DNA from: Uloborus plumipes
Taxonomy: Eukaryota; Arthropoda; Arachnida; Araneae; Uloboridae
Length of the DNA: 64,000 nt
Reading direction: 5' to 3'
NCBI GenBank assembly: GCA_038373865.1
Contig: JAXGGA010002340.1
Span: forward strand, 1-64,000
The notes under the pieces were generated by a model that had not been told where the DNA came from, searched no databases, and was given only the letters and a program-made list of their open reading frames with translations. A program made the position numbers and the translations under genes. Shown in pieces: positions 12,901 through 24,547 of the stretch (position 1 is its first letter; each line of letters starts with the position of its first letter).

Positions 12901-13155
12901 TTTTAGTTCGTAAACTTTTTTTTTTTTTTCAGCATTTTTCTTTTGCGTTCTTATTTTTGTGTGTGAATTCCCGGAGAGTTGCACTTTTTTTTTCTCGTGA
13001 AAACTAAAGTGAAAAATCTAAAAGGTTCATGACCTGAAGAATTGACGGATTTAGTGACCAGATTTGAGACAGCTCTGAGTAGCTCTTCTAAATAAATGAA
13101 ATAATTCAAAATAAACTCAAATCAGAAAAGTACGCTTAGTGTAGTGTAGAATACT

Positions 13156-13407
13156 TGAAGGGGCAAGTGGACAAAGGTGATATGTGACAATTTTTTTAAT
13201 TTCTAGAAAACGCTTAAAAAAATGTTGTGTTAATTTTTTTTAATGGATTTTTCTCAACGGGTAAAACGGGGTCATATTCTTTGTTGCCAACCATTTCTGT
13301 GACGAAGGGGAAATGATACTGATGGACTTATAACCTTCAACCACGGTAAAAAGTAAGTTTCAAAAATTGTCACGTACATGTATCACCTTTATCCACTTGC
13401 CGCTACA
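13156..13407. mobile_element. MITE family G, copy 1
   Basis: TIRs of ~30 bp: left GGGGCAAGTGGACAAAGGTG then ATATGTGACAATTTTT. The complement of the right end is CGGCAAGTGGATAAAGGTGA then TACATGTACGTGACAATTTT. The same element is at 15622-15869 in the opposite orientation. The superfamily is unclear; a TA-type DNA transposon is possible. Confidence 0.8.
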
Positions 13408-14096
13408 ATTTACAGTTTGAAAAGGAGAAATATTACTTTTCGCGCGCGAAGCAAGTAAGTGACAGCTATTAAGTGACGTATAAACTTTCCTAAAATCATC
13501 TTTAATCTCATAGTTTTATTTTTATCATAATTGTTGACACAAAAAACTTTTTTTTTTTTATCATACTCATGTTAAAGAACTTTTTCTCCAGAAACATCAA
13601 ATTATATTTTAATTTCTAGTTTACATTAGATAGTAAAATTTGAATACAATTTATGTTGGGCGGCTTAACAATTTAAAGAACACAACGTCATAATCAGAGG
13701 ATATTCTGAACGGACTGTTTAATTTAACTGAAGTTTAGGAAAAAGTCTTCTGTTCGAACGATGAAAATTAGAAAATTTCTATCTTATACTAATCTTCATC
13801 GGAATTGTTGTAAAAAACGTGTAATCGTACTGATGTTAAAAAAATTATATTTTTTATAAGAGCAAAAAATTGAGTTACACCTGAATTTCTAGAAAATTCT
13901 AAGATTGTAAAATTTTAATGTAATTTATGTGAGGCAATTAAAATAACGCAACGTCATGTCGTAATTACAGTCAGTATTCTGAAAAGACTTGAAATTTAAT
14001 TGGAGAACTTTTAGAAAAAGGTCTTCAATTCGAATGATGAGATTAAATTTTCATTTCCTGTTGAAGTTTTCATTCCCTAATTATTTTTTATGATGA
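13408..14096. other. No recognisable feature; weak internal duplication
   Basis: AT-rich. Two loosely similar stretches (about 13640-13790 and 13900-14050; shared AACGTCAT, TATTCTGAA, AAGTCTTC...TCGAACGATGA) suggest an old local duplication. Confidence 0.4.
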
Positions 14097-14478
14097 CTAG
14101 CTTATCACCCGGCGTTGCCCGGTATTACAATGTTTAATTTATTTCATGCTAAAATGAAATGGGTGAGCCTTGAATTGATAAGTCATTGTTAATCGTAATC
14201 TTGTAGGAAAAAAAATCATTTAAATGTGTTACATTTCATCAATTTGTATGCTTAAAGGCTTATTTCTATGACTATATATTCAAAATTGAAAGAAAATTGC
14301 CATTTTGCGACAAAAAATTTAAATTTTGAGCTTTTTGGATTTTTTAAAATTTTAAAACCCCGCCTATGTGAATTCTAGAGCATCAAGGAGCCTCTATGCC
14401 AAGTTTGATGAAAATCTGACAAAAATTGTGGATTTGTATAAGGAACAAACATACATACATCCATTTTATATATATAGA
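14097..14478 (-). mobile_element. Short non-autonomous Helitron, 382 bp
   Basis: On the minus strand it begins TCTATATATATAAAATGGAT and ends with a hairpin CCGGGCAACGCCGGG followed by TGATAAGCTAG. The 5' flank is A and the 3' flank is T. This A-TC...hairpin...CTAG-T arrangement is the Helitron signature: rolling-circle insertion between A and T without target duplication. It has no coding capacity. Confidence 0.92.
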
Positions 14479-15254
14479 TTGTTGTCATAAAAAAGAAAAA
14501 AAAAACGAATACTGTTAAACAATTCTATCATTTCAAATGTTAGAAAAAAAAAATTTTTTCAAAATATTTCATCGGACATAATGCAAATTTTTGATATCAA
14601 TCATGAAGGACATCATATTGTTTTGAGCGCTTAGAGGACCTCAATGTCCCTTCTTACCCACAAATCTCGAAGACCCTTTCGAATTACCTAAAAGCAACCA
14701 ATCAGCTCCATCTTTCGCACAAGACAAGGGGCAAAAAATAAATCCATGCAAAATGACTTCGCTGACATGTCCTGTTAGAGAATCGCGGAGAGGCTGTGAT
14801 TAAGGGCTTAGCAGGGATGATTTAAAAAGAGTCTCTCACACAGAGGCGCGAAGAATGATTAAAAACATTAGACAGCGAGATTAGCAACGCCATTAAATCG
14901 AACCTCTTCGCGACAAGGCATGGGAGTAATTTGGTTAATGGAAAACGTCTTTGCTTCTTAAGGCGCCAAAGTGTTTGGGGAAGAAAAGTTAATGGAGAAG
15001 ATAAATATGGTGGAAACAGAAGATGCATACATTTTTTCCGAGCACCGTGGACGAAACATTCTTTTTGTCTAAGTATGTAGAATTTTTCCCGATCGATAAA
15101 TTCCATCGCTTAAGATGTGTCCCTCGGTTCCTATTTTGATATTTATAGAAAGCCGTTTTCTTTAATTGTAAATTTTGACCAACTTTTCCATACACTTCTT
15201 AAAACGAATGTACTCTATAGAAAGTACTTATTTCAAGAAGATAGTTTCAGAATA
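14479..15254. other. No gene; compositionally ordinary unique sequence
   Basis: The 14780-15120 part is less AT-biased and lacks repeats, so it could be conserved non-coding sequence. Its open frames on the minus strand have no recognisable domain. Confidence 0.35.
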
Positions 15255-15611
15255 CAGTGGGCACTGGTTAATTGAAACAGTAGCTTTAACGAATCAAATA
15301 ATCAATAATAGAACTAAGCCCGGCTTTATTAAATTAGCCGTTTTTTTTAATCAGCCTCTTTATTACACAATGGCCACCGCTTATATGAATCACGTTTCTT
15401 TTCACACTGATTCAATAAATCACTGATTCTTCGGCTATATACACACTGATATAGCCGAAGAAGAATATATTCGGTGATATCACACTGATTCTTATGCTGA
15501 TTCAATAAAACGGCAAATTTAATAAAGCTGGACTTTGTTCTGTTTTTGACGATTTGATTCATTAAAGCGGCTGATTCAATTGCCCACTGATTCCATTACT
15601 CGCGCCCACTG
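15255..15611. mobile_element. Foldback / Tigger-like MITE
   Basis: Long inverted arms: left CAGTGGGCACTGGTTAATTG ... TTTAACGAATCAAAT ... GGCTTTATTAAATT. The complement of the right arm is CAGTGGGCAATTGAATCAG ... TTTAATGAATCAAAT ... AGCTTTATTAAATT. CAGTGG ends and a left-flanking TA fit pogo/Tigger-type elements. The right end is ambiguous (15589 or 15611) because CAGTGGGC occurs twice. Confidence 0.68.
15427..15462. repeat. Perfect 14-bp hairpin at the centre of the foldback MITE
   Basis: TTCTTCGGCTATAT, an 8-base loop ACACACTG, then ATATAGCCGAAGAA. It marks the symmetry centre of the element at 15255-15611. Confidence 0.9.
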
Positions 15612-15621
15612 CATCAAAATT

Positions 15622-15869
15622 GAAGGGGCAAGTGGATAAAAGTGATATGTGACAATTTTTGAAAACTTTCTTTTTGCCATGGATGAAGGTTATAAGTCCT
15701 TCCGTATCATGTCCTCTTTGTCACAGAAATGGTTGGTAACTATGAATATGACTCCGTTTTACCCGTTGAGAAAAATCCATTAAAAAATAACACAACATTT
15801 TTTGTTGAAAGCTTTGTCTAGAAATTTTTAAAAAATGTCACATATCACCTTTATCCACTTGCCTCTTCA
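15622..15869. mobile_element. MITE family G, copy 2 (opposite orientation)
   Basis: The ends are TGAAGGGGCAAGTGGAT and, in complement, TGAAGAGGCAAGTGGAT. The inner part (GGTTATAAGTCC, CAGAAATGGTTGG, ACGGAGTCATATTC in complement, CCGTTTTACCCGTTGAG) is the reverse complement of 13156-13407. Confidence 0.82.
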
Positions 15870-15970
15870 GTTGAGAAGGAGGAACGTGATTCTTATAAGC
15901 GGTGACCACTGTATAAAGACCCTCGTTTCTTTCCAAGTTCTTTTCAAATCGCACAAGCCGATTTGAGTAA

Positions 15971-16585
15971 AGGGTCATTCCATAGAAATGTCAACCTCAT
16001 CCGAAGAAAAAAAAAATATCGAAGTGAAAAAAGTATCAAAAAATAAATAAATAAGTAAATGAATAAAAATCATACAACATAAGAAGTAAAAGAAAATTGA
16101 AAAAGTATTCTAATTATCACTGAGATTAGCCATGATAAATAGTTTGTAGTGTGTTTACTGCTTTTTATTCAATGGTTACGTTAGTCACACTCCATCTTGA
16201 GTAAAAGTGACACTTAAGACTTAAAAAAAAAAAAAAAGATTTAATAAATGTGTTTTATGTTTTTAAAAGCCAACTTTACACATTTTTCAAATATATCATT
16301 CAATTTTTATCACTTGTTTAACTTGGAGAAATTTTTGACTCACAACATGAGCATTAATTTTCAGGGTTGCAAAAATGTTACGTTAGTTACGCTGCTGTTT
16401 TGGTTGAAAAAGTATCTATTGTCAGTAATTTTGTTTTAAATTCTTAGCAGAAATAATAAATAAATACCAGGTACATTTTAAACCCACCAGCATGACTAAA
16501 AAATATTTTTTATCCTTTAAGTTACAAGTAAAAACAGTTACAAAATCAGCTCTGAATGTTACGTCAGTCTCTACGAAATGACCCT
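15971..16585. mobile_element. TIR element, ~615 bp
   Basis: The left end is AGGGTCATTCCATAGAAATG; the complement of the right end is AGGGTCATTTCGTAGAGAC. The first ~16 bases match with two changes. Internal GTTACGTTAGT blocks recur near 16168 and 16378 and a GTTACGTCAGT block near 16559. No coding capacity. TA-like flanks are visible but not clean. Confidence 0.62.
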
Positions 16586-17575
16586 AAAGTATGATGTATC
16601 TTTTAGCAGTAGCTGAAAGTTCCAGGTTTAACTGAAATGAACTAAGGAAATCCCCACCCCCGCACCAGGAAAGTGGTAGACAGAGAAGGATGATGAAGCC
16701 CCATTCTTTCATGAATGAGAGCAGTAGGCATGTTTCCAAGCTCGTAATGCAGTCGCAAATAAATAGATTTCACTAAGACAACCATTTAAAAAAAAATAAA
16801 ATAAAAAAAAACAATTAAATGTTCAAAAGTGTTTCAAGTCAGACTCATTTGCAAAAAGTGGAAAGAAAAACCTAAACTAGGGGGGAAGAACCTGAGTCCT
16901 TACTGCGCATTTTTGTGGTATTATGGAGACTTATTACCTCATTTGGTAAATTATTTTAATCAAATCGGGAGCGGAATTTTTTGTAACTCTTCTGCAAATT
17001 CTGGTGGGTTTAAAAAAAAAAGAGAATGTTGATGTTACTGTGAATTTTTTTTCTAGTTCTGAAAGGGGATTTTGGCGCTATTTTACTTATCTAGATGCAT
17101 AATTTTGACAGGATCATTGACGTTATTTGAAAAGTACAATCCTTATTTTATCGGGGATTTTTAGAAACTGGTGTTCTTATTCTTATGAGGTATTTTCGAG
17201 AGTGCTTTCTTTTCGTTATGAAAAATTTTGGGGACTATTTTCTTTATTCTATTGAGAATTTTCAGTCTCTATCAAGTAAAGATTTTTCGGGGACTAATGT
17301 CGAGATTGCACTGGGAATTTTGGAGGAGGTAAGGACAGTTGTTCTAATTCTAATGAGGATTTTTAGGGTCTGTTGAAACTATTTTGGGACTACTGCCCGG
17401 TGTTCCAACTAACTTTTGAGTAATATTTTCTGTATTCATTCGGGTATTGGAATTTTTTAGGGTTTACTTTAGTTACGAAGTTGGGAATTTTTAGAAAACT
17501 GGTAGAGTATGGGAAATTTAAGCTTAAAAAATTAATTAAAAAAAAAAAAAACATTCGAAATTAAGAAAAAAGACT
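16586..17575. other. No recognisable feature
   Basis: AT-rich DNA. 17140-17380 has a loose repetition of GGGGA-TTTTTAG phrases that keeps a frame open but is not protein-like. Confidence 0.45.
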
Positions 17576-17700
17576 CCGAGGTGCAAATCTACGGGGCTCG
17601 AACTAATTTTGTACCAAGTTTCAAGTCCGTAGGTGCTATGGGGCCGCCTGGACGCAGGTCAGCCACAAACATCCTTTCAAAATATCTTACAGCTTACTTT
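17576..17700 (-). mobile_element. Helitron 5'-region fragment
   Basis: Its reverse complement (AGCACCTACGGACTTGAAAC, TTGGTACAAAATTAGTTCG, GTGCACCTCG-like) matches the early part of the Helitron at 40945-41015 (GCACCTACAGACCTGAAACT, TTCGAACGTACC, GTGCACCTCGAAC). It lacks the terminal TCTATATATA, so it is a truncated piece. Confidence 0.6.
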
Positions 17701-18443
17701 TTACTTCCTTTTACGTAGTAAAGGAAGTATTGTGATCGCGAAAAAAAAATCACTCAAATTTGAGTCTAAATTTTGATTTTGCTCACCCCCGAATGAATGT
17801 TCAGTCGTTTTTTCGACCTGTCAGCACGTGCATATGTATCTACCAACATATAAGCAGCCGAAAAATCCTTTTCAACCACCCCCGAGTTAATTACGACGAG
17901 TTTTCTCGTGACGTCTGTATGTACGTATGTGCGGATGTATGTGCGTATGTGGGTCGCATAACTCAAAAACTATATGCCGTAGAAGCTTCTAGCTTGGTAT
18001 GTAGGCTCTGAGGATGGTCTAGTTGTGCACCTCCCCTTGTGGTTGCATTTGAATGTTCCCAAGGGGGTGTTTTACCCCTTTTTTGGGGTAAATCAGTGTT
18101 AATTTCAATGCAGACTCAAGTGATATGAATTGGCGCGACCACTTGGCGATATGTCGCCAAGCTTTTGGTCGCCAAGTGTTTGACGCCAACTTGACGACAT
18201 ATCGCCAAGTTGGTGACAAATTTGGCGAAAAAAATATTTTTTGAATTTGGGTTCAACTTGGCGCTATTGGCGATATTTTGCGAAAAATTCACTGAATGAT
18301 ATTAAAATCAGCAATATTTAGAAAATTAACCATTGTAAAATATTTTTTGCATTGTTTCGTGACAGATTAGGGGAGTAAATATTTAAATGTTACCTTGCTC
18401 ACTCAAAGCACTTTTTTTAATACTTTACTAAGAAATTAAGGAA
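17701..18443 (+). mobile_element. Non-coding element with ACTTCCTT inverted ends
   Basis: It starts ACTTCCTTTTACGTAGTAAA with the palindrome ACTTCCTTT...TAAAGGAAGT. The complement of the end reads ACTTCCTTAATTTCTTAGTA. Inside are GTATGT-type repeats (17915-17952) before GGGTCGCATAACTCAAAAAC, and a hairpin-rich CTTGGCGATAT section. The layout recalls HINE-like elements (inverted sub-ends plus GT-rich microsatellite). I have an impression of having seen this family in arachnid DNA but cannot prove it. Confidence 0.5.
18142..18209. repeat. Paired palindromes with CTTGGCGATAT motif
   Basis: Two 20-nt palindromes, CTTGGCGATATGTCGCCAAG (18142-18161) and CTTGACGACATATCGCCAAG (18190-18209), lie 48 bp apart. 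They are also inverse complements of one another, with further GTCGCCAAGTG and GGCGCTATTGGCGATATT motifs nearby. Confidence 0.9.
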
Positions 18444-19657
18444 GTAGTGTGGGGTCCATACCAGATTTTTTTTAATATATAGAGGTAATATTGAAATTTT
18501 ATTGAGGTTTTAGGAACTGTCGCCATTATTGTGACAGGATATTTTACTTTTTTCGAAGTATTTTTAAAGCCAGATTATTGAAGATACGTAGTTTGACGTA
18601 ACTTTTATTTGCGGGGTAGACGGTGCAAAGCCGGAAACGTAGCTACTGCCCATTGAATCAAACTATGTATATCAATGAGTGCCTGCAGAAATATTTCCCG
18701 TCATTCCTAAAAAAACACAAAGATTCTGTACTCTTCTTTCTTGATTTAGTCACTTCACATTACTCAAAATTGTCAATAAATTGTTTTCTTCGAAAACAAT
18801 TTGATGGGTAAGAAATTCAATCTTCCTAATGCTATGAATGTTGTAGGGCTCTTGCTATACACATACTTCGTAAAGATGGAAAATCTGAAATTTTGATTTC
18901 AATCATGGTTGGAAAGGTCCTAAGCGTTTAAAAGCCACCCATGAAAAATGGATGAGCCCAGTCAATCAGAAAGTATCAAGTACATAAATGTTTTGTGTTG
19001 CTCACCACCAAAATATGCATAACTTTCAGGGACAATACTTATAACTGCGACTGTGGTAAATCAGTGTTATTAGACTTGTAGGATAAAAAGTAATATTTAC
19101 TGGATTTTCTTTCTTTTGCATATCTTTTGAAATGTAATGGTGTAATAAACGGAGAACAAAAATGCTTAAGGTTCTGATGTATGGTCATTTCCCACTGTTA
19201 GTGCGACCTTTCAGGGCAAATTCCCTACCCTGGCCTAGACGTCTAGACTACGGAAAAGCGGCCAGCGATAGCGCAGATAATAATAATTCTCAATATTTGA
19301 AAGAAGTAACGACTTATTTACGTAACAGATCAAAGAGAAAATGTCTCCGAAATGCAGTTTGCATGATAATGTGACGCTTTTAGAGTGAGGAAACGGGGTA
19401 AGATTACGTAGACTATGCCTAGAGTATTGTTGCACGCGCAAATACGACTCTTCTTTAATGAGCATGATATTTTTGACATAACTTATTCTTATCATACTTA
19501 TTTTAGCTATGAATAACATTAAAAGTATCACTACAATCTGCCAGTTTTTTACATCTATATCAAAATACCTTACTAAATAATCAATCCTCATTCCGCCTGT
19601 GATTACCTGGAGAACCTATTTTACAGGCCTTCAATTTGACTATGCGAAGTAAGTAAA
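18444..19657. other. No recognisable feature
   Basis: AT-rich non-coding DNA with no shared repeat seen. Short open frames only. Confidence 0.55.
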
Positions 19658-19659
19658 TA

Positions 19660-20443
19660 CCGTAGACCCTTGTTTTATGCGTGGGTAACGTTCTACGAAA
19701 ATGTCGCGGAACAACTCATAAACCGCGTAAATTAAGATTTAAAATTGCAGTCTTGAAACTGCAATGAAACTGGGGTTACGTTCCACAGATTAAGAAAAAA
19801 AAAATAAATAAATAAAAAAAACCATCATTATAATGATAGATAAAGAAAAAAGTTAAATGTGTAATTATTTCGAGAAAAATGCCCGACGTGCATAAAGAAA
19901 ACACGAATAAACTTAGTATTTATAAAAGGGAGATTATGATAGTGTTTTCGCAGCCATTGATTATTTTTCCAAGTAGTTCTTTGTAGGGCAACTATGATCA
20001 CTCGCTTCACTTCCATAACGGGATATTCTTTCATTAAAAAATTTGGAGGATTGCTTGCCATTGTCAAGGAATATCTTGCAACAACAACGTGAAAGACAAA
20101 AGTCGTGTGTCATCGATACCGGATTTCTCGTTCGTGTTGCCTTCCTTTGTCAATTCTAAAAGATCTTTCAGTACGCTCTGAATTGTAATAACTTTACTTC
20201 TGAGAAAGAGCTCTGGAATCAATCGCAAAAAATATCTCCGGTAGCCGCTTACTATCAAGCAAAAATTGCAGTTCACTGCATGTTATTTGCTATTTCAGGT
20301 GTTAGGACATAAAAAGATGAGAAAATTTTATCTATTTGCAATGAGCTGCATCCGCTTAAAATCAGACCTCATCCACCTAAAACAAAACAGAGGTGTCAAA
20401 TCTTAAACTTATAATCAAACCCAAATAAAATAAGGGTCTACTG
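19660..20443. mobile_element. TA-flanked Tigger/pogo-like element, 784 bp
   Basis: The left end is CCGTAGACCCTTGTTTTAT; the complement of the right end is CAGTAGACCCTTATTTTAT. TA dinucleotides flank both ends (19658-19659, 20444-20445). Minus-strand frames within it (about 19828-20276) are short and show no DDE transposase motif, so it looks non-autonomous. Confidence 0.75.
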
Positions 20444-20445
20444 TA

Positions 20446-21292
20446 TTTACTTTTCTGGAAGGCACGAGTGGAACAGATTCTCGATAACTCTGAGACTGTC
20501 AACTTTCCAGAAATGAAAACAAAAAAAAAAAGAGAGAAAGAGAAATGAACTGTCGGGACTTGTCGTCCGGAGACTTTGTCCTGGGAATCGTCCAAGAGAG
20601 ACAGCAGGATAAAAGTTTCATCTAAAATAAAGTTCCTGATTTAAATTATTATAGTGTTTTTATTAGGACGGTCTAAAATAAAATTTTCCATGGATTAAAT
20701 CGTTGTTGTTTGTCACACAAATAACGGAACGTCTTGCTTATTAAAAAAATTCTTCGTGATTCACCCCCCCCCCCCCACACACAAATAGGCTATTCCACTT
20801 AGTGGGGTTAACTGTATTACGTTGGATTTTTTTTTTTAACACTTATGTTGTGATTTCGGAAACTGATACGTTTGCAAATGGTTTGAAATTTGCATCTATG
20901 ACATGCAATTCAAATTCGAACAATAAGGAACGTATTATAACTTGAAATAATACATTTTCACGAATCTAATTTTCAATAAAACATTTTGAAACACGTTCTT
21001 CTTACATTTTTGTCACTTTTCTTTTATGATTCTTGCAGACATAGAGTCTTACATATTTTAACACCATTTGAAACATACACATAGAGTCATTTGAAAAAAT
21101 TAAAAACAACTCAAATTTAGCTGTCAAAAACAGATTTATTAAAGAGCAATTCTATCATTACGGATGTAACAATCAAACTTTAAATACACATAATTACAAT
21201 AAGGTTCGATAAAAATCTACATTTTTTTTTCTTTTGTACAATTCGTTATTATGTATGCTACCCTAAATTTTGTTGCGGATTAATTGAATACA
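20446..21292. other. No recognisable feature
   Basis: AT-rich, with a C-run near 20764. No gene or shared repeat seen. Confidence 0.55.
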
Positions 21293-22794
21293 AACAAGAA
21301 GTTCTGTCAAGAACTAAACGAGCCTACTTTCCCGTACATCGACACCGGCATTCTAACATCTGATCAATATTCTCTAGATTATCTGACCCTGAATATCATG
21401 TCATACATACATTTTTAGCACCTAAAGCTGATTTCTAAAAGCAAAATATACTTCACTCATCAGATGAAATAGACACGTAAAAAGTAAATAAATGAATAAA
21501 TAAAGTTTTGTTGCACCTTTAAAGAATGTAACTGTTATAGTTCTTCCGTAGAAAAATTTCTCAATCGTTTTCAAAAGAAAAAAAAAGGACAAAGGACATT
21601 AAAACACATTTTATCAAAGAAAGAAGAAAAAAAAAACTTGTTCGTTAATAAAATGTCTCGAATTTTATTTTTAATCCGTTGCCAGTTGTTAAATATAAAA
21701 AAAGAATAAAATGCTCTCGTAAATGAAAAGTTTTAGTTACAAAAAAAAATGTCTGCCAAAAAAATAAATAAATAAAATAAAACAAATAAATAAACAAAAA
21801 ATCGTCTGCACAATCAGTCATTTTTTCTGCGCCTGCATTTCCGCCATGTTTGCGGAGTCAGAATCAGAGTGCTCACAGAAGATAATTCAGTAAAGTACTT
21901 TACATACATTATTTGTCAAAACTATTTTCTTACGAAGTTAGTTAGAAGCAAATCCGCCTTTAAGTTCAGGATCAACATTCAACTTAAATTTTCCCGAAGG
22001 CGCTAATGTTAAGATTTTTTCTGAATGGTTCAACATAGAACGAAAAATGATTCAAATCAAAAAGCGAAATATGAGAATTAACCTCTCCGTGATCTTTCGA
22101 ACAAAAAAGTTTATTCAATTCAGACAGTTCACTTAAAAGTTATTAGGTGGGAAAAGGTTACTTGCACGGTTCAATGTTGAACGAAAAAATGTTCAGATTG
22201 AAAACTGAAATACGGTAATGAAGTATCCTTGCTGAGATTCTTCGGAACAAGAACAAATTTGTTTCAGTCGGACTGTTCACTCAAAAGTTATTAGGGGTGA
22301 CAGCTTGTTTGAACAATTCAATGTTGAACGAAAAATTGTTCAAATCGGAAATGTAAATACGGGAATGAAGTATCCTTGATATGATCTTTCCAACAAAAAA
22401 AAGTTTGTTTAAATCGGACTGTTCACTAAAAAGTTAGTATCGCGGGTCAGGTTGTTTGAACGGTTCAAAGTTTAACCAAAAATTGTTCAAATCGAAAAAT
22501 TAAATAAGGGAATGAGCTGCACTCGCCGAGATCTTTCCTACAAAAAAAAGTTTGTTCAAATCAGAATTTTCATTCAAAAGTTATTAGGGGGGGGGGGGGG
22601 ACAGACAGACCGACTCACAAATTCCCCATCTCAATACCCTACTTTGCAACTTTTAATTTTTCGATATTTATTGAATTTTCTTATTTCTTTTTAACTTTTT
22701 TTTTTGGACTAGGCGATATTTTTTAGATGCATTAAGCCACTTTTAAGCCTTTCTTTGGTTCTTTTATTTTTAACGGGAAAGTAGGCTAAAAATG
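21293..22794 (+). mobile_element. HINE/DINE-1-like element, copy 2
   Basis: This is the same element as 1901-3803 in the same orientation, with the same 5' block, sub-terminal inverted repeats and GGGAAAGTAGGCTAAAAATG end. It keeps about four of the ~145-bp tandem units (starting near 22021, 22165, 22309 and 22457) and a short GACAGACAGACCGAC tract after a G-run. It is shorter than copy 1 because it has fewer tandem units and a reduced A-rich middle. Confidence 0.78.
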
Positions 22795-22979
22795 AGAAAA
22801 ATGTTTAAAGTTTGATTGCTACGTCCGCAACGGTGGAATTGCCATAAAATTATTATTATTTTTTTTTTTTTTGGAAGAATTAAAAGAGAAAACAAACAGA
22901 AGGATCGAGTGTCCTTGGCAGAATAGAAAAGTTCAAGTCACTTTTATAGGAGACTTAATGAGTACAGAATAACATTTTG

Positions 22980-23225
22980 GAACCTGTCATAAAAATGTGG
23001 ACGCGTGACAAACTGAAGTAAGAGACAATTGACGTCAATAAACCAGTTGCTGGTGACGTCATTTACACTTTGCACGTGACCTTTGACTCGGGATTTTATT
23101 CGCTCAATCGCTTTCTCTAATGTCCACGATCAGATTAATAAGCCATGTGCCCTGCGGTATCTTAATCTTAATCGCACTGCACACTGCTGGTCCTTGAAAT
23201 CCCGCAATTACAGTGCTTTTCCTTT
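22980..23225. promoter_or_regulatory. Possible cis-regulatory patch with CRE and E-box motifs
   Basis: Within ~50 bp are TTGACGTCAA (23029-23038), TGACGTCA (23054-23061, a consensus cAMP-response element) and CACGTG (23073-23078). Then comes unusually complex sequence (AATAAGCCATGTGCCCTGCG, CTTAATCTTAATCG) for this window. No TIRs or copies elsewhere in the window explain it. Function is inferred from motif clustering alone. Confidence 0.3.
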
Positions 23226-24547
23226 CTGAGAAAATGTTGCGAATTCTTTCATTCTACAAATTACAGTTATATTGTGTTCTTCATTGAAAAAAAAAAAAAA
23301 AAGATTGGTTCTCGGTTTAATATAGTAATGTGAGTGACTAATTCGCACACACAATCTACGAGTGAATTTGACAGGTTACTGACCCCTGTTATACACTAAC
23401 TTGAACAAATATATTAAGCATGAAAGAATAGTATATTCATTGATTCAATGTCAGGATAAAGCACATTCAAATTGTTTTACCATGCTTTAATTGTATATCT
23501 TAATAACGGAATTTGTCTTTTTCATGGAAGGCTTTTATTGGAAAAACTGCTTTACATTTAAAAGCTGAAAGATATTCTACCAGGTAGGCGAATGTAATAG
23601 TTTATGTGTCTGAATCGTAAAGGCATGTAGCCCCCCTCCCTCCATTTTCATCTTTTTCTGGGACTCGAATACAGAGGCACCAGGTTTCGTGTCGCGCAAA
23701 GTTTTTGAAACTCAAAAAAAAAAGTATGGCATCCCAGATCTGCGCTGTGGAAAAACATTTAAATGCACTACATTCTCATCACACATTCGGGTTGTATATT
23801 TTGAATAAGATAAAAAAATGGCATTGGAAGATAAAAAGAGCTCAAGTAAATATTTGATGTTTCTCAAGAAAATCCAGGGGAACGACGTAAGATAGCGAAA
23901 AGTCCCGATAACTCGTGGGAAGAAATCGCTTTAGTTTTTTTCTTTCTTCTGATTTTAGGTACTGTTTAGCTATACAATATTTAAGCATTACTTCGTTAAG
24001 CAATACTGAACATCGGGTAGTAGATGAATTGAACACATCACACCGTTACAAGATAAAAAGAAAAAATCAAAGTTTTGCAGAGTGAAAAATCCTAAAAATA
24101 AACTGTTCATCAAAATTTACTGCAAGGGAGTCTTAATTGCTTATTTTAAGCAAAAACAACAGAATTGTAATTAGTGATGTTAAACTATTGACAGCTATAA
24201 AACAGATGGTATCGATATTCTTGAAATAAATTATTGCTTGATGGAAAATACTACTGAAATATTGAAACTAAATCTGAAATTAAAAAGTAAAATCACTTTG
24301 GGGATTTCCACTGTCAATTTTTTAATGCACAAAATTCATGCATGAAAAGATCCTATTTGAAGTCGTTTTGCATTAGTCTGTTTCGGTTTTTATTGTAAAA
24401 TATGCTCCTTTCTCACGTTTGCTGCATAATCCCGTCAAAAATGTCATTACAATTGTTTTATAAAAATACGTTTGTGAATAGTTGTCCATCACTTGAAAGG
24501 GAACTCAATGATGAAAAAGGATTTGCACCAGGTCAGAGTCTGTGTGC
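23226..24547. other. No recognisable feature
   Basis: AT-rich non-coding DNA. No repeats shared with other parts of the window. Confidence 0.55.
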
